Assembly: GCF_000328475.2 (NCBI RefSeq)
Contig: NC_026479.1
Span: 558,001-622,000, forward strand
Source of the DNA: Mycosarcoma maydis
Lineage: Eukaryota > Basidiomycota > Ustilaginomycetes > Ustilaginales
Length of the DNA: 64,000 nucleotides
Direction of reading: 5' to 3'
The translations under genes and the position numbers were made by a program. This document shows positions 9,685 through 20,000 of this stretch, piece after piece (position 1 is the first letter of the stretch; the number at the start of each line of letters is the position of its first letter). Under the pieces are notes generated by a model. The model saw nothing but the letters and a program-made list of their open reading frames with translations. It did not search any database and had not been told where the DNA came from.

Positions 9685-9945
9685 CGTAAAGCATGGAAAA
9701 CGAAAAGGTCATGTTCAAATTTTACTATTTTGTCCAAGAGGAATCGAACCTGTCTATAATGTCTTCGGCTCTGGTAGACAGCTGGACCAGGAAGGGTTCA
9801 ACCTCGGTCACTGTCACAACGACCGTTTACCGTGACGGATCGTGTCAGTTGGCAGTTTCGAGATCCAAGCTGAGCAGACCAATCCTCTCGTTCTCGTCCA
9901 TCTCAACTGTATCTTCCGTATAAGCTGGCTTCGATCGACGAGCTC

Positions 9946-12900
9946 ATGTGGCTTCTTCAAGGCCGATACGCCGAAGAGAGCCGTCAGGAGCTAAGCAAAC
10001 TTCTCAAGTATGGCCAGACCTATACCCTTGGCCGCAAGATTCCGGCCGACATTGTCGTCGACAGCAAATTCGTATCGCGCACATCCTGCCACATCACTGT
10101 GAGCTCAGAGGACTCTATCGCTACGCAGGTTGCTAACATCTCCGACCCATTGGCCGTTCACAACGACGTCACTCTACGTCCTCGTGTCACAATCCGCTTC
10201 GAAGCCAACAAGAGCCGAAAGGCATTTGGCGTACTTCAACAACCCAGCTCGTCTCGTGCATCCTCGACCCTGGAACCTACAGAAGTCCAGGTCTACGCCG
10301 GTCAGGAGCATGAGCTCTATGATGGCGATTCTTTTGCACTCACCACCACCATTTCCCTGCGATTGGTATGGATGCCCATCGCTGTGTGTTTCGCAGCTAA
10401 GGTCAAGGAGACCGTCATCTCACCGTTACGCAAGCCGGCGCTTCAGCTTGGCATCCATCTCTCACCTGCCAAATCACGCTGGCGAGATGGATACACTCAT
10501 CTCTGCTTAGCCCAAGTCAAACCCACCGAGTCCGTACTGTGTGCACTTCTTCAAGCACGTCCCATTGTCACCATCAACTACTTTGAAGAGCTCTTCCGTC
10601 GAGCACAGCTGCCTCGTCATGATCCTGCTTCCTTAGAAACATCGTTTGACAAGCTCGACTTCACCACCCATCAGCCTCCTTTTGACCAGCAAGAACTCAG
10701 CGATGTGCCTGATCTGCCACAAAAGCTGCTACCGCAAGAACGCCGCACCTACATGCTAAAAGGCACCACCTGCGTCCTTTTTGCTTTGCCGGATGAAGAG
10801 ACAGAAGTACGCATCTACAGAAGCATCCTCTCCACAGCAGGTGCTCACGTCTTTACGCACGATCCCCAGGCAGAGAATCTGCGCACCAAAGCCGACTTTG
10901 CACAGCTTCTTATGCCATACAAGAACAGCGCAATGTCGTACTGGCGCAACAGCGGAAGCAAGGCAAGAAGCGAAGCACCGGATGAAGGGTTGGTGGTACT
11001 GGTCGGCGCGGCGCACGACCATACACCTTGGAAAGATGCGTGCACGGTCGCATGCACGAACCTTCGCATCGCCATGCCGACCGGCTTCCATGCTATTACG
11101 AATGCTGTCTTTTCGGCCGATGTTCGGACTTATCTCAATGTCATTCCCAACATGCAGGATGGACAAGAGGAGCAGGAGAGAGGCGCTCACACACATGTTG
11201 AAATGACAGCGCGAACTGCCACCCAAGATGGAACCAGTGCTAACGTGACAGTGGTTGGGCCTGCCATCGGCGACCGATCTTCACCACCAGACGCAGCATT
11301 GCAAATCGAGGCCACCAATGCCAGCCCTCCAGAACGAGCAGTGGTACAGCCATCTGCAATTGTACCAGAACCCTCAGAGGCGTCAGGCGAGCCATCAAGG
11401 AGGCCTCTCACACGTCGAACGCGGAAGCCTGTTCACGTTACAGAACAAGTCGATGCAGGGCTCGTGCAAGAACAGCGGCAGGACGACTACCAGCATCAGG
11501 AGGGCACAAACTTTTCTCAAGCCCGTGACCTCACTGACCCTACGTCGTCCTCGCAGCTCACGCGTGTTGAGCGCAGTGGATTGACACGGCGCACCGGCGC
11601 GAGTCGTGCCAATGCTCGTCGCTCCGACGTCTTCGATGCGTTGCTTCAGCCTGATGGAAACGCTGCTGCTAGAGTGAACAACGGATCTGGTGCCTCAAAT
11701 GGTAGCTCTGATCCTACCGATCGAGTCGATGGGGTCATCCGTTTGATCGTTCCCCGGAGCCGACGATACAGAATGGATCTGGATGAACAAGATCGCGCTC
11801 AGAGTCAATTCGCTGTGGAGACGCAAGCGTCAGAAGCATCTCCAAATGCTAATCTTGGCCATGACAGCGAAAGCACCGGCGACAAGAGGAAGTCTGCACC
11901 ACACGGACAAGCCGCCGACGTCGATCCGCCCGGCGAAGATGGAAGGCCAGCATCGAAGCGACCCCGCATAGCCCGTGTCGATGTAAACGTAGACCTGGGC
12001 GCCGACACAAACCAGCAGGTATCCTCAGAACCAGCACGCATCGTTCGCCCCGACAGTCTGAGCGCCGTTGGTAGCGCCGTTGGTAGCGCCGTCGGTCTCG
12101 CCAACGGCGCACAACCCGATTCGGAACCTCAATTCCTGCAAGCACTCAACACGCAGCGTGCCAAAGACTTGAGCTTGGACGATTTCGACGTCGAATTCAA
12201 TCTTTTGCAAATTGCAAAGCCGGGCACACAGTCGGGCGCGCTCGACAAATTCAACGGTTCTCGGTCCCGCGGTGGTGGTCAGAAGCAGCAGCAGCAGCAG
12301 CAGCAGAATTCGAACGCCAGTGCGGTGGATGAAGACTACGAAGCATTCAAGAAGATGGCGGAAGAGGAGCTTCGTATACACGTTCGAGGCAATTTCGTTC
12401 AGGTTGACTTTGTGCCATTGGTCAGGCAGAGGGTGGTCGACAAGCAAGCTTTGAAAGGGCCAAGTGCGGATGTTCCTAACTTTAAAAAATTCCGCCCGAA
12501 AGCTTTGAAGGGCTCGCCCAGGGCTGTAACTACGCCGATTGCGCATCGATCCCAGGTGGCGCTCGTTCTGCCAGACAGCAACGACTATGGTCTGGGTGAG
12601 TCGTATTACCAGGACCAGCACGGTCCTTCCGGTGCAGCTGTCGGCAGTCTAGCCGATGCACGGGGAGAAAGGCTGTCCAAGCATCCAGGCAGACAAGCAG
12701 CATCTCGGTCAGATGACGAGAGCGAGACCATTCGATCGTCGCGCGCGAACAATCGATCTCGTGCCCGTGTGGCATTGGACCCGGCTTCTGTGGAAGAAAC
12801 CGCTGTCGATCTGGGATTGGATGGTCTCGATTCGATGGGTTCTGAAGATGAAGCGGACATGACCAAGGTGTTGGAACGACGCCATGGGGGGAGGTCGCAA

Positions 12901-13185
12901 GGCACGACTATCGCTAGGGGGACAAAGAGAGCGGCGACGGCATTGGTGCAGGACAGTGACGATGAGATGCAAAGTGCAAGCGCGTCGGCCAGACAGAAGA
13001 AGCGGGCCACAGCACGAGGATCGACAATTCTCATTGACGACGTCGAAAGTGATGATGTGGATGAGGATGAGGATGGAGACGAGGATGATGGTAATTTTGC
13101 GGGGTTTGGATATAGCACTTCGACGAGGAGGAGACGTGATTTGGCTGCTTCTGGCAGTGTTCGAACAAGACGGTCCGTGTTCTGA
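9946..13185 (+). CDS. NBS1: Nibrin-like MRN/MRX complex subunit (Nbs1/Xrs2)
   Basis: Nbs1 brings Mre11-Rad50 and the checkpoint kinase Tel1/ATM to DNA double-strand breaks. The 1079-residue protein begins MWLLQGRY, like other Nbs1 proteins (MWxL). An FHA domain fills about residues 20-145 (YTLGRKIPADIVV, SKFVSRTSCHITV). Tandem BRCT-like segments follow to about 390 (HLCLAQVKPTESVLCALLQA; GTTCVLFALPDEETEVRIY). A long disordered region includes a Gln run (12286-12305) and a short AVGS repeat. NFKKFRPK at about 845-852 matches the Mre11-interaction motif of human NBS1 (NFKKF). The tail has an acidic block followed by FAGFGYS and then RRRRD, fitting the ATM/Tel1-binding FxF/Y motif. No intron is needed. 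It is longer than human nibrin (754) because of the linker. The 3' end converges with the PAC3-like gene. Confidence 0.93.
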   Translation: MWLLQGRYAEESRQELSKLLKYGQTYTLGRKIPADIVVDSKFVSRTSCHITVSSEDSIATQVANISDPLAVHNDVTLRPRVTIRFEANKSRKAFGVLQQPSSSRASSTLEPTEVQVYAGQEHELYDGDSFALTTTISLRLVWMPIAVCFAAKVKETVISPLRKPALQLGIHLSPAKSRWRDGYTHLCLAQVKPTESVLCALLQARPIVTINYFEELFRRAQLPRHDPASLETSFDKLDFTTHQPPFDQQELSDVPDLPQKLLPQERRTYMLKGTTCVLFALPDEETEVRIYRSILSTAGAHVFTHDPQAENLRTKADFAQLLMPYKNSAMSYWRNSGSKARSEAPDEGLVVLVGAAHDHTPWKDACTVACTNLRIAMPTGFHAITNAVFSADVRTYLNVIPNMQDGQEEQERGAHTHVEMTARTATQDGTSANVTVVGPAIGDRSSPPDAALQIEATNASPPERAVVQPSAIVPEPSEASGEPSRRPLTRRTRKPVHVTEQVDAGLVQEQRQDDYQHQEGTNFSQARDLTDPTSSSQLTRVERSGLTRRTGASRANARRSDVFDALLQPDGNAAARVNNGSGASNGSSDPTDRVDGVIRLIVPRSRRYRMDLDEQDRAQSQFAVETQASEASPNANLGHDSESTGDKRKSAPHGQAADVDPPGEDGRPASKRPRIARVDVNVDLGADTNQQVSSEPARIVRPDSLSAVGSAVGSAVGLANGAQPDSEPQFLQALNTQRAKDLSLDDFDVEFNLLQIAKPGTQSGALDKFNGSRSRGGGQKQQQQQQQNSNASAVDEDYEAFKKMAEEELRIHVRGNFVQVDFVPLVRQRVVDKQALKGPSADVPNFKKFRPKALKGSPRAVTTPIAHRSQVALVLPDSNDYGLGESYYQDQHGPSGAAVGSLADARGERLSKHPGRQAASRSDDESETIRSSRANNRSRARVALDPASVEETAVDLGLDGLDSMGSEDEADMTKVLERRHGGRSQGTTIARGTKRAATALVQDSDDEMQSASASARQKKRATARGSTILIDDVESDDVDEDEDGDEDDGNFAGFGYSTSTRRRRDLAASGSVRTRRSVF

Positions 13186-13317
13186 AGCAATCAAGTGAAC
13201 ATTACCGTCTTCCAGATGTCACCTTTCTCGAGTGTTGACTGTGCTAAGAGTCCAACGAAAACCAGAGTGTGGCTGCCTCTGTGTTCGGACCTTATTGTAA
13301 AGTTCAACTGACTGTCT

Positions 13318-13908
13318 CTACCAGACCCTGCAATTCTTGACAGCAGCCATCACACCCATGTACCTCGTCCTCTCCTCCTCGCTCGTCATCAGCGCCTCAT
13401 CCTCATAATCATCATCCACATGACTCCTTCTTTCTTCGCTTCCATCCTTCTTCGTCGCACTTGGATTCGGCTTGAGCGCCAAGCTGACCACGATCGGTCT
13501 CGCATCTTCCCCCCTCGCGCTGTGTTTGACGATACTGGCAATCTGAGCGACATACAGCTGATACAAGGCTGTGTATGATGGCGAAGGTTCCGTGCCAATC
13601 AGTTTTGTCACTGAGGTGGTTGGTAGTGGAGGTGGTAGAGAGTTCTGAGAGGCTTCATCGCTGAGAGAATCGAACGCGGAGGAAGGAGCCGAAGATGTAG
13701 TAGCCTGGTAAAAGCAGCCGAATTTTTGCAGCTGAGTGACGGTGATAAATATCCGATCGGAGAAAGATTGAGTGATAATGGTCGTTGTGTGACCGCTGAG
13801 GTCGACTGTGAGGGTGGCAGTTGGAATGGGATGAGGAAGTGTTGAGGGCAATGGTGTAACTTGGACCTTGGGTGGTGAGAGTGCGTTCAGTTGCCGGGTG
13901 TTCGACAT
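13318..13908 (-). CDS. Proteasome assembly chaperone 3-like protein (PAC3/PSMG3)
   Basis: PAC3 (with PAC4) helps the alpha-ring of the 20S proteasome assemble. The 196-residue frame starts at ATG 13908-13906; a GTG lies two codons upstream. It shows the same order of segments as human PSMG3: a first strand (VDLSGHTTTIITQSFSDRI), then FITVTQLQKFGCFYQ, then a TTSVTKLIGTEPS segment, a helix near YQLYVAQIASIV, RPIVVSLALK, and a terminal MAAVKNCRVW that parallels the human ending VCQVW. The insert between 145 and 178 is acidic and charged and makes the protein longer than the 122-residue human one. Resemblance was judged by eye, so the call is good but not certain. It faces NBS1 tail to tail, 132 bp apart. 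Confidence 0.75.
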   Translation of the reverse strand: MSNTRQLNALSPPKVQVTPLPSTLPHPIPTATLTVDLSGHTTTIITQSFSDRIFITVTQLQKFGCFYQATTSSAPSSAFDSLSDEASQNSLPPPLPTTSVTKLIGTEPSPSYTALYQLYVAQIASIVKHSARGEDARPIVVSLALKPNPSATKKDGSEERRSHVDDDYEDEALMTSEEERTRYMGVMAAVKNCRVW

Positions 13909-14280
13909 GGTCACGTTGTCGCTGAGATAGATGTGAAAGGCTTTCTAGGGTGAGAAGGAGAGGTACGCGTGCCGGATTCCCCAGATTTGAGTGCTATGTT
14001 CCAGGTGATGATCACGATGGGGTAAGAAGCTCTTGCTCCCAGTTCACTAGTGCCGAGAGTTCTCGAGCCAGTCGAGTGTTGTTCTCAAGCATTCGTAATT
14101 CGTCTTCTGACGACTCTCGTGATTCGTGACTTTGTGGTCCGAGACACATCCGACTGCCGGACAAAGGTCCACACACGACCGGACAAGACCAAGTCAAATT
14201 GTAAAACGACGGCGTAACAAAGCTGAACCTGCCAAAAAGTCGAAATTCTATATCGATTTGCTCTCGAACAGTCACGAGTC

Positions 14281-14317
14281 TCGATTTACGATTCGTGATT
14301 GATCGATTCACGATTTT
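14281..14317. repeat. Palindromic intergenic repeat copy
   Basis: TTTACGATTCGTGATT followed by GATTCACGATT: inverted half-sites with one degenerate arm. Confidence 0.65.
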
Positions 14318-15468
14318 CTCGACGTCACGCGGCCAGGGCTGGAAGGGCGTATCGCGCACAGCACCAAGAACAACGAAAGCTTGTTTCAGTTCCTGGCTTG
14401 CTTCATCCACGCCCAACAATCACATAGAGGTTTCGATATGCAAGCTGTCCTTCAGATGCTTCGAGCAATTTGTCCGGAAACTTCCCACCTGAGAAAGAGG
14501 AAGCTCCTTTTTGCCAGTTTCCGCTTCGAACAGTAGACTAACAAGTGATCAGGACGATCTCACAATCATGTAGGCAAGACTGTAGGAAGGCTATCTGATA
14601 AGTGGGGTCCCGCCCGCGCGGAATGGGTGTAGCGAAGCGGTCAAGTCACAAGTCTGTTAGTCGAGGGTTTCTGATCAACAAAAGTCAAAAGTCAGAGTCG
14701 TGAGTCGTAAGTTGCGAGAAATGGTTACTGCCGGAACAATTACGAATATGAATTTTCTTGACAGATTTCCCAAAAACTTTTCCCTGATTTTATCAATTAA
14801 TTTAATGAAAATATCCCAAAATCACACAACGGCTTCGAAGCAGCGTGCAGATCAGTCTGATTTTGGGATGCTTTTTTTTCCGAAGCAGCCGAAGAAACCC
14901 AGTCGCGTCCGGATCACGCTACAAGCAGTCATGACTTGCCCCTTGAGAAGAAACGTGTTTGTCTGCTCGCTTCTTGTTTTCGATTCGCAGTCACGAGTGC
15001 TTCTGATGGCGACTGACAGAGGCTTTTGAAAGGTATTACAGCGGAAAGATACGGATTGATCTTGCGCGTGATTACAGAACACACAAAAGAGTGCTTCGAA
15101 TTAGTCGTGAGTGTGGATTGTATGAGACCACATGGTAAAACGCTTGGCAGGTAAGATGTCTTTCTATCAGCGAATGCGTTGACTGCAGTCACACTCGATA
15201 ACAGCCTGTGCGCGAGAGACTGAAAGTTGTCTCGTTCGTCTTGGAAGTGTGTTGCGGTATGGTCAGCCCATGGAAACAATTGCATTGGTTTGAGTCGATC
15301 GTGTGGCTACGATATGATACGACTTCCTCGCTCTGCTCTGATCAAGACTATGTCATGCAGATCTGAACGGCAGCAGTCACAGTGTGTTTGTGAACACGGA
15401 TCATTTTAAAGCACGGCGACCTGCATGGAGCGAGAGCTAGCGGCGATCACCCCTGTGGCTCAAATAGA

Positions 15469-15843
15469 TCAGGCCACTTGCACGCGGATCCATTCTGCGG
15501 TGGGTTGACTGGCTAGCAAGTAGACAAGCATCGCAACAAAGTCGCCAAGCTGCGAACGAAAGAGGCAGAGCAGTCTTGCATTGATAGAGGGATCAAGACC
15601 GAGACACTTCCGCAAACTAGACGTCGATCGGGTGATTCTCATTCGTTGGGGAGCTGCACCAGCAACGCAGCCCTCAGCGGCTGGTGTGCACCTCGTCAGT
15701 AGAGCTGGTGGGCTTTGAGCCTGCAAACGAGCTCTCGAAGCAATCTCTCCATCATCGAGACGTACCAGCCACACACACTGTGACCGAAAGCTTTCACGAT
15801 TGAAAGAAACAGTTAGGCGCATGCCATCTACAGCATCAAGCAT
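15469..15843 (-). CDS. Orphan ORF, 124 aa, doubtful
   Basis: An ATG at 15843-15841 opens a 124-codon frame in otherwise gene-free DNA. The product has no recognisable motif, no signal peptide and no clear domain; one modest hydrophobic segment lies near the C-terminus (LGDFVAMLVYLLAS). Codon choice is not clearly like that of the neighbouring genes. It may be a lineage-specific gene, a terminal exon or chance. Confidence 0.15.
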   Translation of the reverse strand: MLDAVDGMRLTVSFNRESFRSQCVWLVRLDDGEIASRARLQAQSPPALLTRCTPAAEGCVAGAAPQRMRITRSTSSLRKCLGLDPSINARLLCLFRSQLGDFVAMLVYLLASQPTAEWIRVQVA

Positions 15844-16167
15844 TACAGCTCAAGACAACTTCCACATCGACCCAGAGTGAGGGAGAGAGAGCAATCGGCT
15901 TTTCGACTACAACTCTGGATGGCTCAAGCGAATTGAAATTTGGGACTCGAAATATAATCGATCCAGCATCCACGTAACCACATCGACAAAGAGCAACCAC
16001 CAAGCAATCTCACCTCTCTTCTCTCTCTTTCTGAGGCGAGTATAGCAAGCCGTACGAAGGCCCTTCTGTGCATTCGCATCCTGGGAGATAACTTAGGTAC
16101 ACCTTTTCTCGCGTCGTCTCTCTTTAAGCTGTGACTGCGTCAAGTCAGGGCTGGTCTGGATTCTTCC

Positions 16168-16202
16168 AAAAATCAAAATAAATTAAAATAAATTAAATTT
16201 GA
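16168..16202. repeat. AT-rich tract
   Basis: Roughly 35 bp of almost pure A/T (repeats of AAATTAAAATA) in GC-rich surroundings. It could be a nucleosome-free or replication-related tract, but nothing beyond composition supports this. Confidence 0.5.
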
Positions 16203-17086
16203 AATCTGAGCATTTTCGTTTTTCGATTTTCCAAAGTGCTGCTTCAGCCATTTGGGGCTGTGACCAGTTTGTTGACTCAGACACAGAGACAAATTCGCGT
16301 AGCAGCCTCTACCCGAAAAAACACACGCTTGCAGGCACAAATCTGAATGAACAGCAAGAAGGAAGTGGCGCATAGCATAATGGAAAAAAAAAAGTTCAAG
16401 TCAAAAGTATGAGTTGGTGTTGGTCTGATCTCTGTCGGCAAAGAAAGCGCCCTTCTGCCCTGTTTCTTCTGCTCCAGTCGTGAGTCCCTTTTTGGTTGAT
16501 TTACTTTGGTTCAAGCTTATTTTCGCTAAGTTAGTTTTGATTTTACGCACCGATCAACCAATTTTTGTGCATGTCGTTCTTGTTGGGCCGTTTCACTTGC
16601 CAACTCATTCACGATTCTCGCTCGTTCCGTAGCCAGTTTCGGTGTGCTTCTCAGAGAGTCGACTCCGAGGCAAAGAAAGACACAGAGCGTCTCACCTCGT
16701 CTGGGTCAACCGACGCCGGTCAGACCCTTTTCGCGTGTACCTGTGCGCAAAATCTCGCCTCGTATAATGCCTTGTTTCCTTGCGTTGGCATCCTTCTCCT
16801 TCTAGCTCCATCTCCATCATCTTCCTCATCCTCATCCCATCCGTCGCTGTCGTGACACCTTCCTCGCCTTGCTACTTTCTCTTACCTGCTTCTGACTGCA
16901 CGTCAACCATTCTCGCCAGTCGCCGTTGTCGTCGCTGAGTATCTAGCCTTTACTCGTCGTCGCCGTACATCGCATTTCCCCTTCAAATTTTAGAAACTGA
17001 GCTTTTTCGACACGCCGTAGTTGACAAAGCCCCCAAAACTTCTAAAGTCCGGTTTCTGCATATATCCCTGATCTCGATCGTTCAAC

Positions 17087-20000
17087 ATGTCGTCTAAAGG
17101 TACGTTTTACTCATCGAGAAAGGCCCGCTTTCGGCGCCCTCGAACATGTTGCTGCTTCTGGACTTGCGAACAAGGCTTGTCAGATGCGCTAAACGGGGCC
17201 GGCTTTCTTGAAGAGCTGGCTAGCTGAAAGCAGCAACGGATGATGCGTTTGACGAGGCCCGACGAATTTCAACTGACACACCTTTCGTGCTTGTCCTTGC
17301 CCTTTATTTGCTCTGCAGCTATCCGAGAGTTCGACGCCAAGCTCTTGGTCAACTACTGGTTGCCTCGATCGCCTCTGGCCCACGCCGACCTTAAGGTCAA
17401 TGCCGATTTTGTCGCTCCTGCGCCCAAGGTCGCCCAGATTGCCTGGGACCCTGTCACCAACTCCATCACAGATGCTTCGCAGCTCCCAGCGTGGGTGCAG
17501 TCGTCCAAGCTCGTCGCCAAGCCAGACCAGCTCATCAAGCGCCGTGGAAAGGCCGGCCTCCTCAAGCTCAACTGCGACTGGGCTGATGCCAAAACCTGGA
17601 TCCAGGAGCGCGCCGGCAAGGCCCAGAAGGTCGAAACTGTTACTGGCACCCTCAACAACTTCATTGTCGAGCCTTTCTGCCCTCACCCTGCTGATACCGA
17701 GTTTTACGTCTGCATCAACTCAGCACGAGAGGGTGATTGGATCCTCTTCACCCACGAGGGTGGTGTCGATGTCGGCGATGTTGACGCCAAGGCACTCAAG
17801 CTCCTCATTCCCGCTGACCCCGCTGCTCCCTTCCCCAAGCGAGAAGAATGGACCAGCACCCTCCTCGGTGGTGTCCCCGCTGCCAAGCGCGAGGTGCTCA
17901 CTGACTTCCTGATCCGCCTTTACTCGGTCTACGTCGACCTCCACTTTGCCTACCTCGAAATCAACCCCCTCGTCGCCACCGACGATGGCCAGATCGCGTA
18001 CCTTGACATGGCTGCCAAGCTTGATCAGACCGCCGACTTCATCTGTGGTCCCAAGTGGGCCATCGCCCGTGACCCCTCGATCTACTTGGGGGCTTCTGCC
18101 GGCGCCTCGGGTAACAAGGGCGAGGACCGTGGTCCGCCCATGTACTGGCCCGCCCCCTTCGGTCGTGACTTGACCAAGGAGGAGGCCTACATCGCCAAGC
18201 TTGATGCTGGTACCGGTGCTTCGCTCAAGCTCACCGTGCTCAACCCCACTGGTCGAATTTGGACCATGGTCGCTGGTGGTGGTGCTTCCGTCGTCTACTC
18301 GGACGCTATCGCCGCTCACGGCTACGCCCACGAGCTCGCCAACTACGGTGAGTACTCGGGTGCTCCCTCCGAGGGCCAGACCTTCGAGTACGCCAAGACA
18401 CTGCTCGACCTCATGACCCGCGGTGAGGTCAACCCTCAAGGCAAACTCCTCATTATCGGCGGTGGTATTGCCAACTTCACCAACGTTGCCTCCACCTTCA
18501 AGGGCATCATCCGTGCGCTCAAGGAGTACAAACTGTCGCTCGCCAAGCACGGCGTACGCATCTTTGTGCGTCGCGGCGGTCCTAACTACCAGGAGGGTCT
18601 CAAGGCTATGCGCCTGCTCGGTGAGGACCTCGGTGTCGAGATCCAGGTCTTCGGTCCCGAAACGCACATCACCGACATTGTCCCTCTCGCCCTTGGCGTA
18701 AAGACATTCGAGGAGGTCACCCTCGCTTCACAGCAGCAGAACACCCTCCCTTCTGGTGCCGCTACCCCCGCTCACGGCGCTGCTAACGGCACCAAGGCAG
18801 AGAACAAGGCGATCGGCACCGTCGACCACAACACCGGCGAGCGTGTCCAGCCTCAGGACCAGATTGTGCACTTTGGCGCTGGCTCCACCACCGGCGAACG
18901 CCCCGCCTACCGTCCCTTTGACGCCAACACCCGCTCGCTCGTCTTCGGTCTGCAGCCCAGAGCTATCCAGGGCATGCTCGACTTCGACTTTTCGTGCGGC
19001 CGCAAGACCCCTTCGGTTGCTGCCATGATCTACCCCTTCGGTGGTCACCACATCCAGAAGTTCTACTGGGGCACCAAGGAGACGCTCCTCCCCGTCTACA
19101 CCAGCATCAAGGAGGCTGTCGCTAAGCACCCCGATGCCGACGTTGTCGTCAATTTTGCCTCGAGCCGATCCGTCTACTCGTCGACCCTCGAGGTTCTCGA
19201 CTGCCCTCAGATCCGTGCTCTCGCCCTTATTGCTGAGGGTGTACCTGAGCGTCACGCTCGTGAGATCCTTCACCGTGCCGAGAAGGCCGGTGTTCTTATC
19301 ATTGGTCCTGCCACTGTTGGTGGTATCAAGCCCGGCTGCTTCCGAATCGGAAACTCTGGTGGTATGATGGACAACATCCTCGCGTCTAAGCTCTACCGCC
19401 CAGGCTCGGTCGGCTACGTGTCCAAGTCCGGTGGTATGTCGAACGAGCTGAACAACATCCTCTCGATCACCACCAACGGTACCTACGAAGGTATCGCTAT
19501 TGGCGGTGACCGATACCCCGGAACCACCTTCATTGACCACTTGCTCCGCTACGAGCAGGACCCTGAGTGCAAGATGCTCGTCCTGCTTGGTGAGGTCGGT
19601 GGTATCGAGGAGTACCGTGTCATTGAGGCTGTCAAGAAGGGCACCATCAAGAAGCCCATCATCGCCTGGGCTATCGGTACGTGCGCCAAGATGTTCACCA
19701 CCGAGGTTCAGTTCGGTCACGCCGGTTCCATGGCCAACAGCGACATGGAGACCGCCTCGGCCAAGAACGCCGCCATGAAGGCTGCTGGCTTTATTGTCCC
19801 CGACACCTTCGAGGACCTACCTGCCGTCATCCGTGAGGTGTACAACAAGCTCGTCGCTTCCGGCACTATCCAGCCCAAGCCTGAGCGCCCTGCTCCTGCC
19901 ATCCCAGTCGACTACAAGTGGGCCCAGGAGCTTGGCATGGTTCGTAAGCCCGCCGCCTTCATCTCGACCATCTCGGACGAGCGTGGTTCGGAGCTCATGT

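Larger units (their letters stand above)
9009..9945. promoter_or_regulatory. Divergent VHS-GAT/NBS1 intergenic region, repeat-dense
   Basis: This 937-bp region between divergent genes holds the densest run of the palindromic repeat in the window (9413-9492), another run at 9283-9310, and three tandem CACGAAG units at 9664-9684. A 76-codon upstream ORF (ATG 9693, stop 9923) ends 22 nt before the NBS1 start. Confidence 0.6.
13909..17086. other. 3.2 kb intergenic region upstream of ATP-citrate lyase
   Basis: One of the two longest gaps. It contains a palindromic-repeat copy at 14281-14317, AGTCGTGAGTCGTAAG near 14696-14711, AT-rich tracts near 14770-14825 and 16168-16202, one ATG-initiated orphan ORF (15469-15843, minus strand) and, from about 16780, pyrimidine-rich DNA that looks like the 5' UTR of the lyase. 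No recognised gene or RNA was found. Confidence 0.55.

Noticed and set aside
9740..9750. tRNA-like B box (minus strand GGTTCGATTCC) with an A-box-like word upstream
   Set aside because: Attempts to close the acceptor and anticodon stems failed for both short- and long-variable-arm forms, and the anticodon loop would have ten bases. It also lies in an open frame. A tRNAscan run would settle it.
12286..12305. CAG run in NBS1 considered as an unstable-repeat locus
   Set aside because: Only six to seven units encoding a short Gln run in a disordered linker, which is common in fungal proteins.
14625..14680. tRNA-like A box GTAGCGAAGCGGTCAA
   Set aside because: No matching B box or acceptor stem is found within 90 bp.
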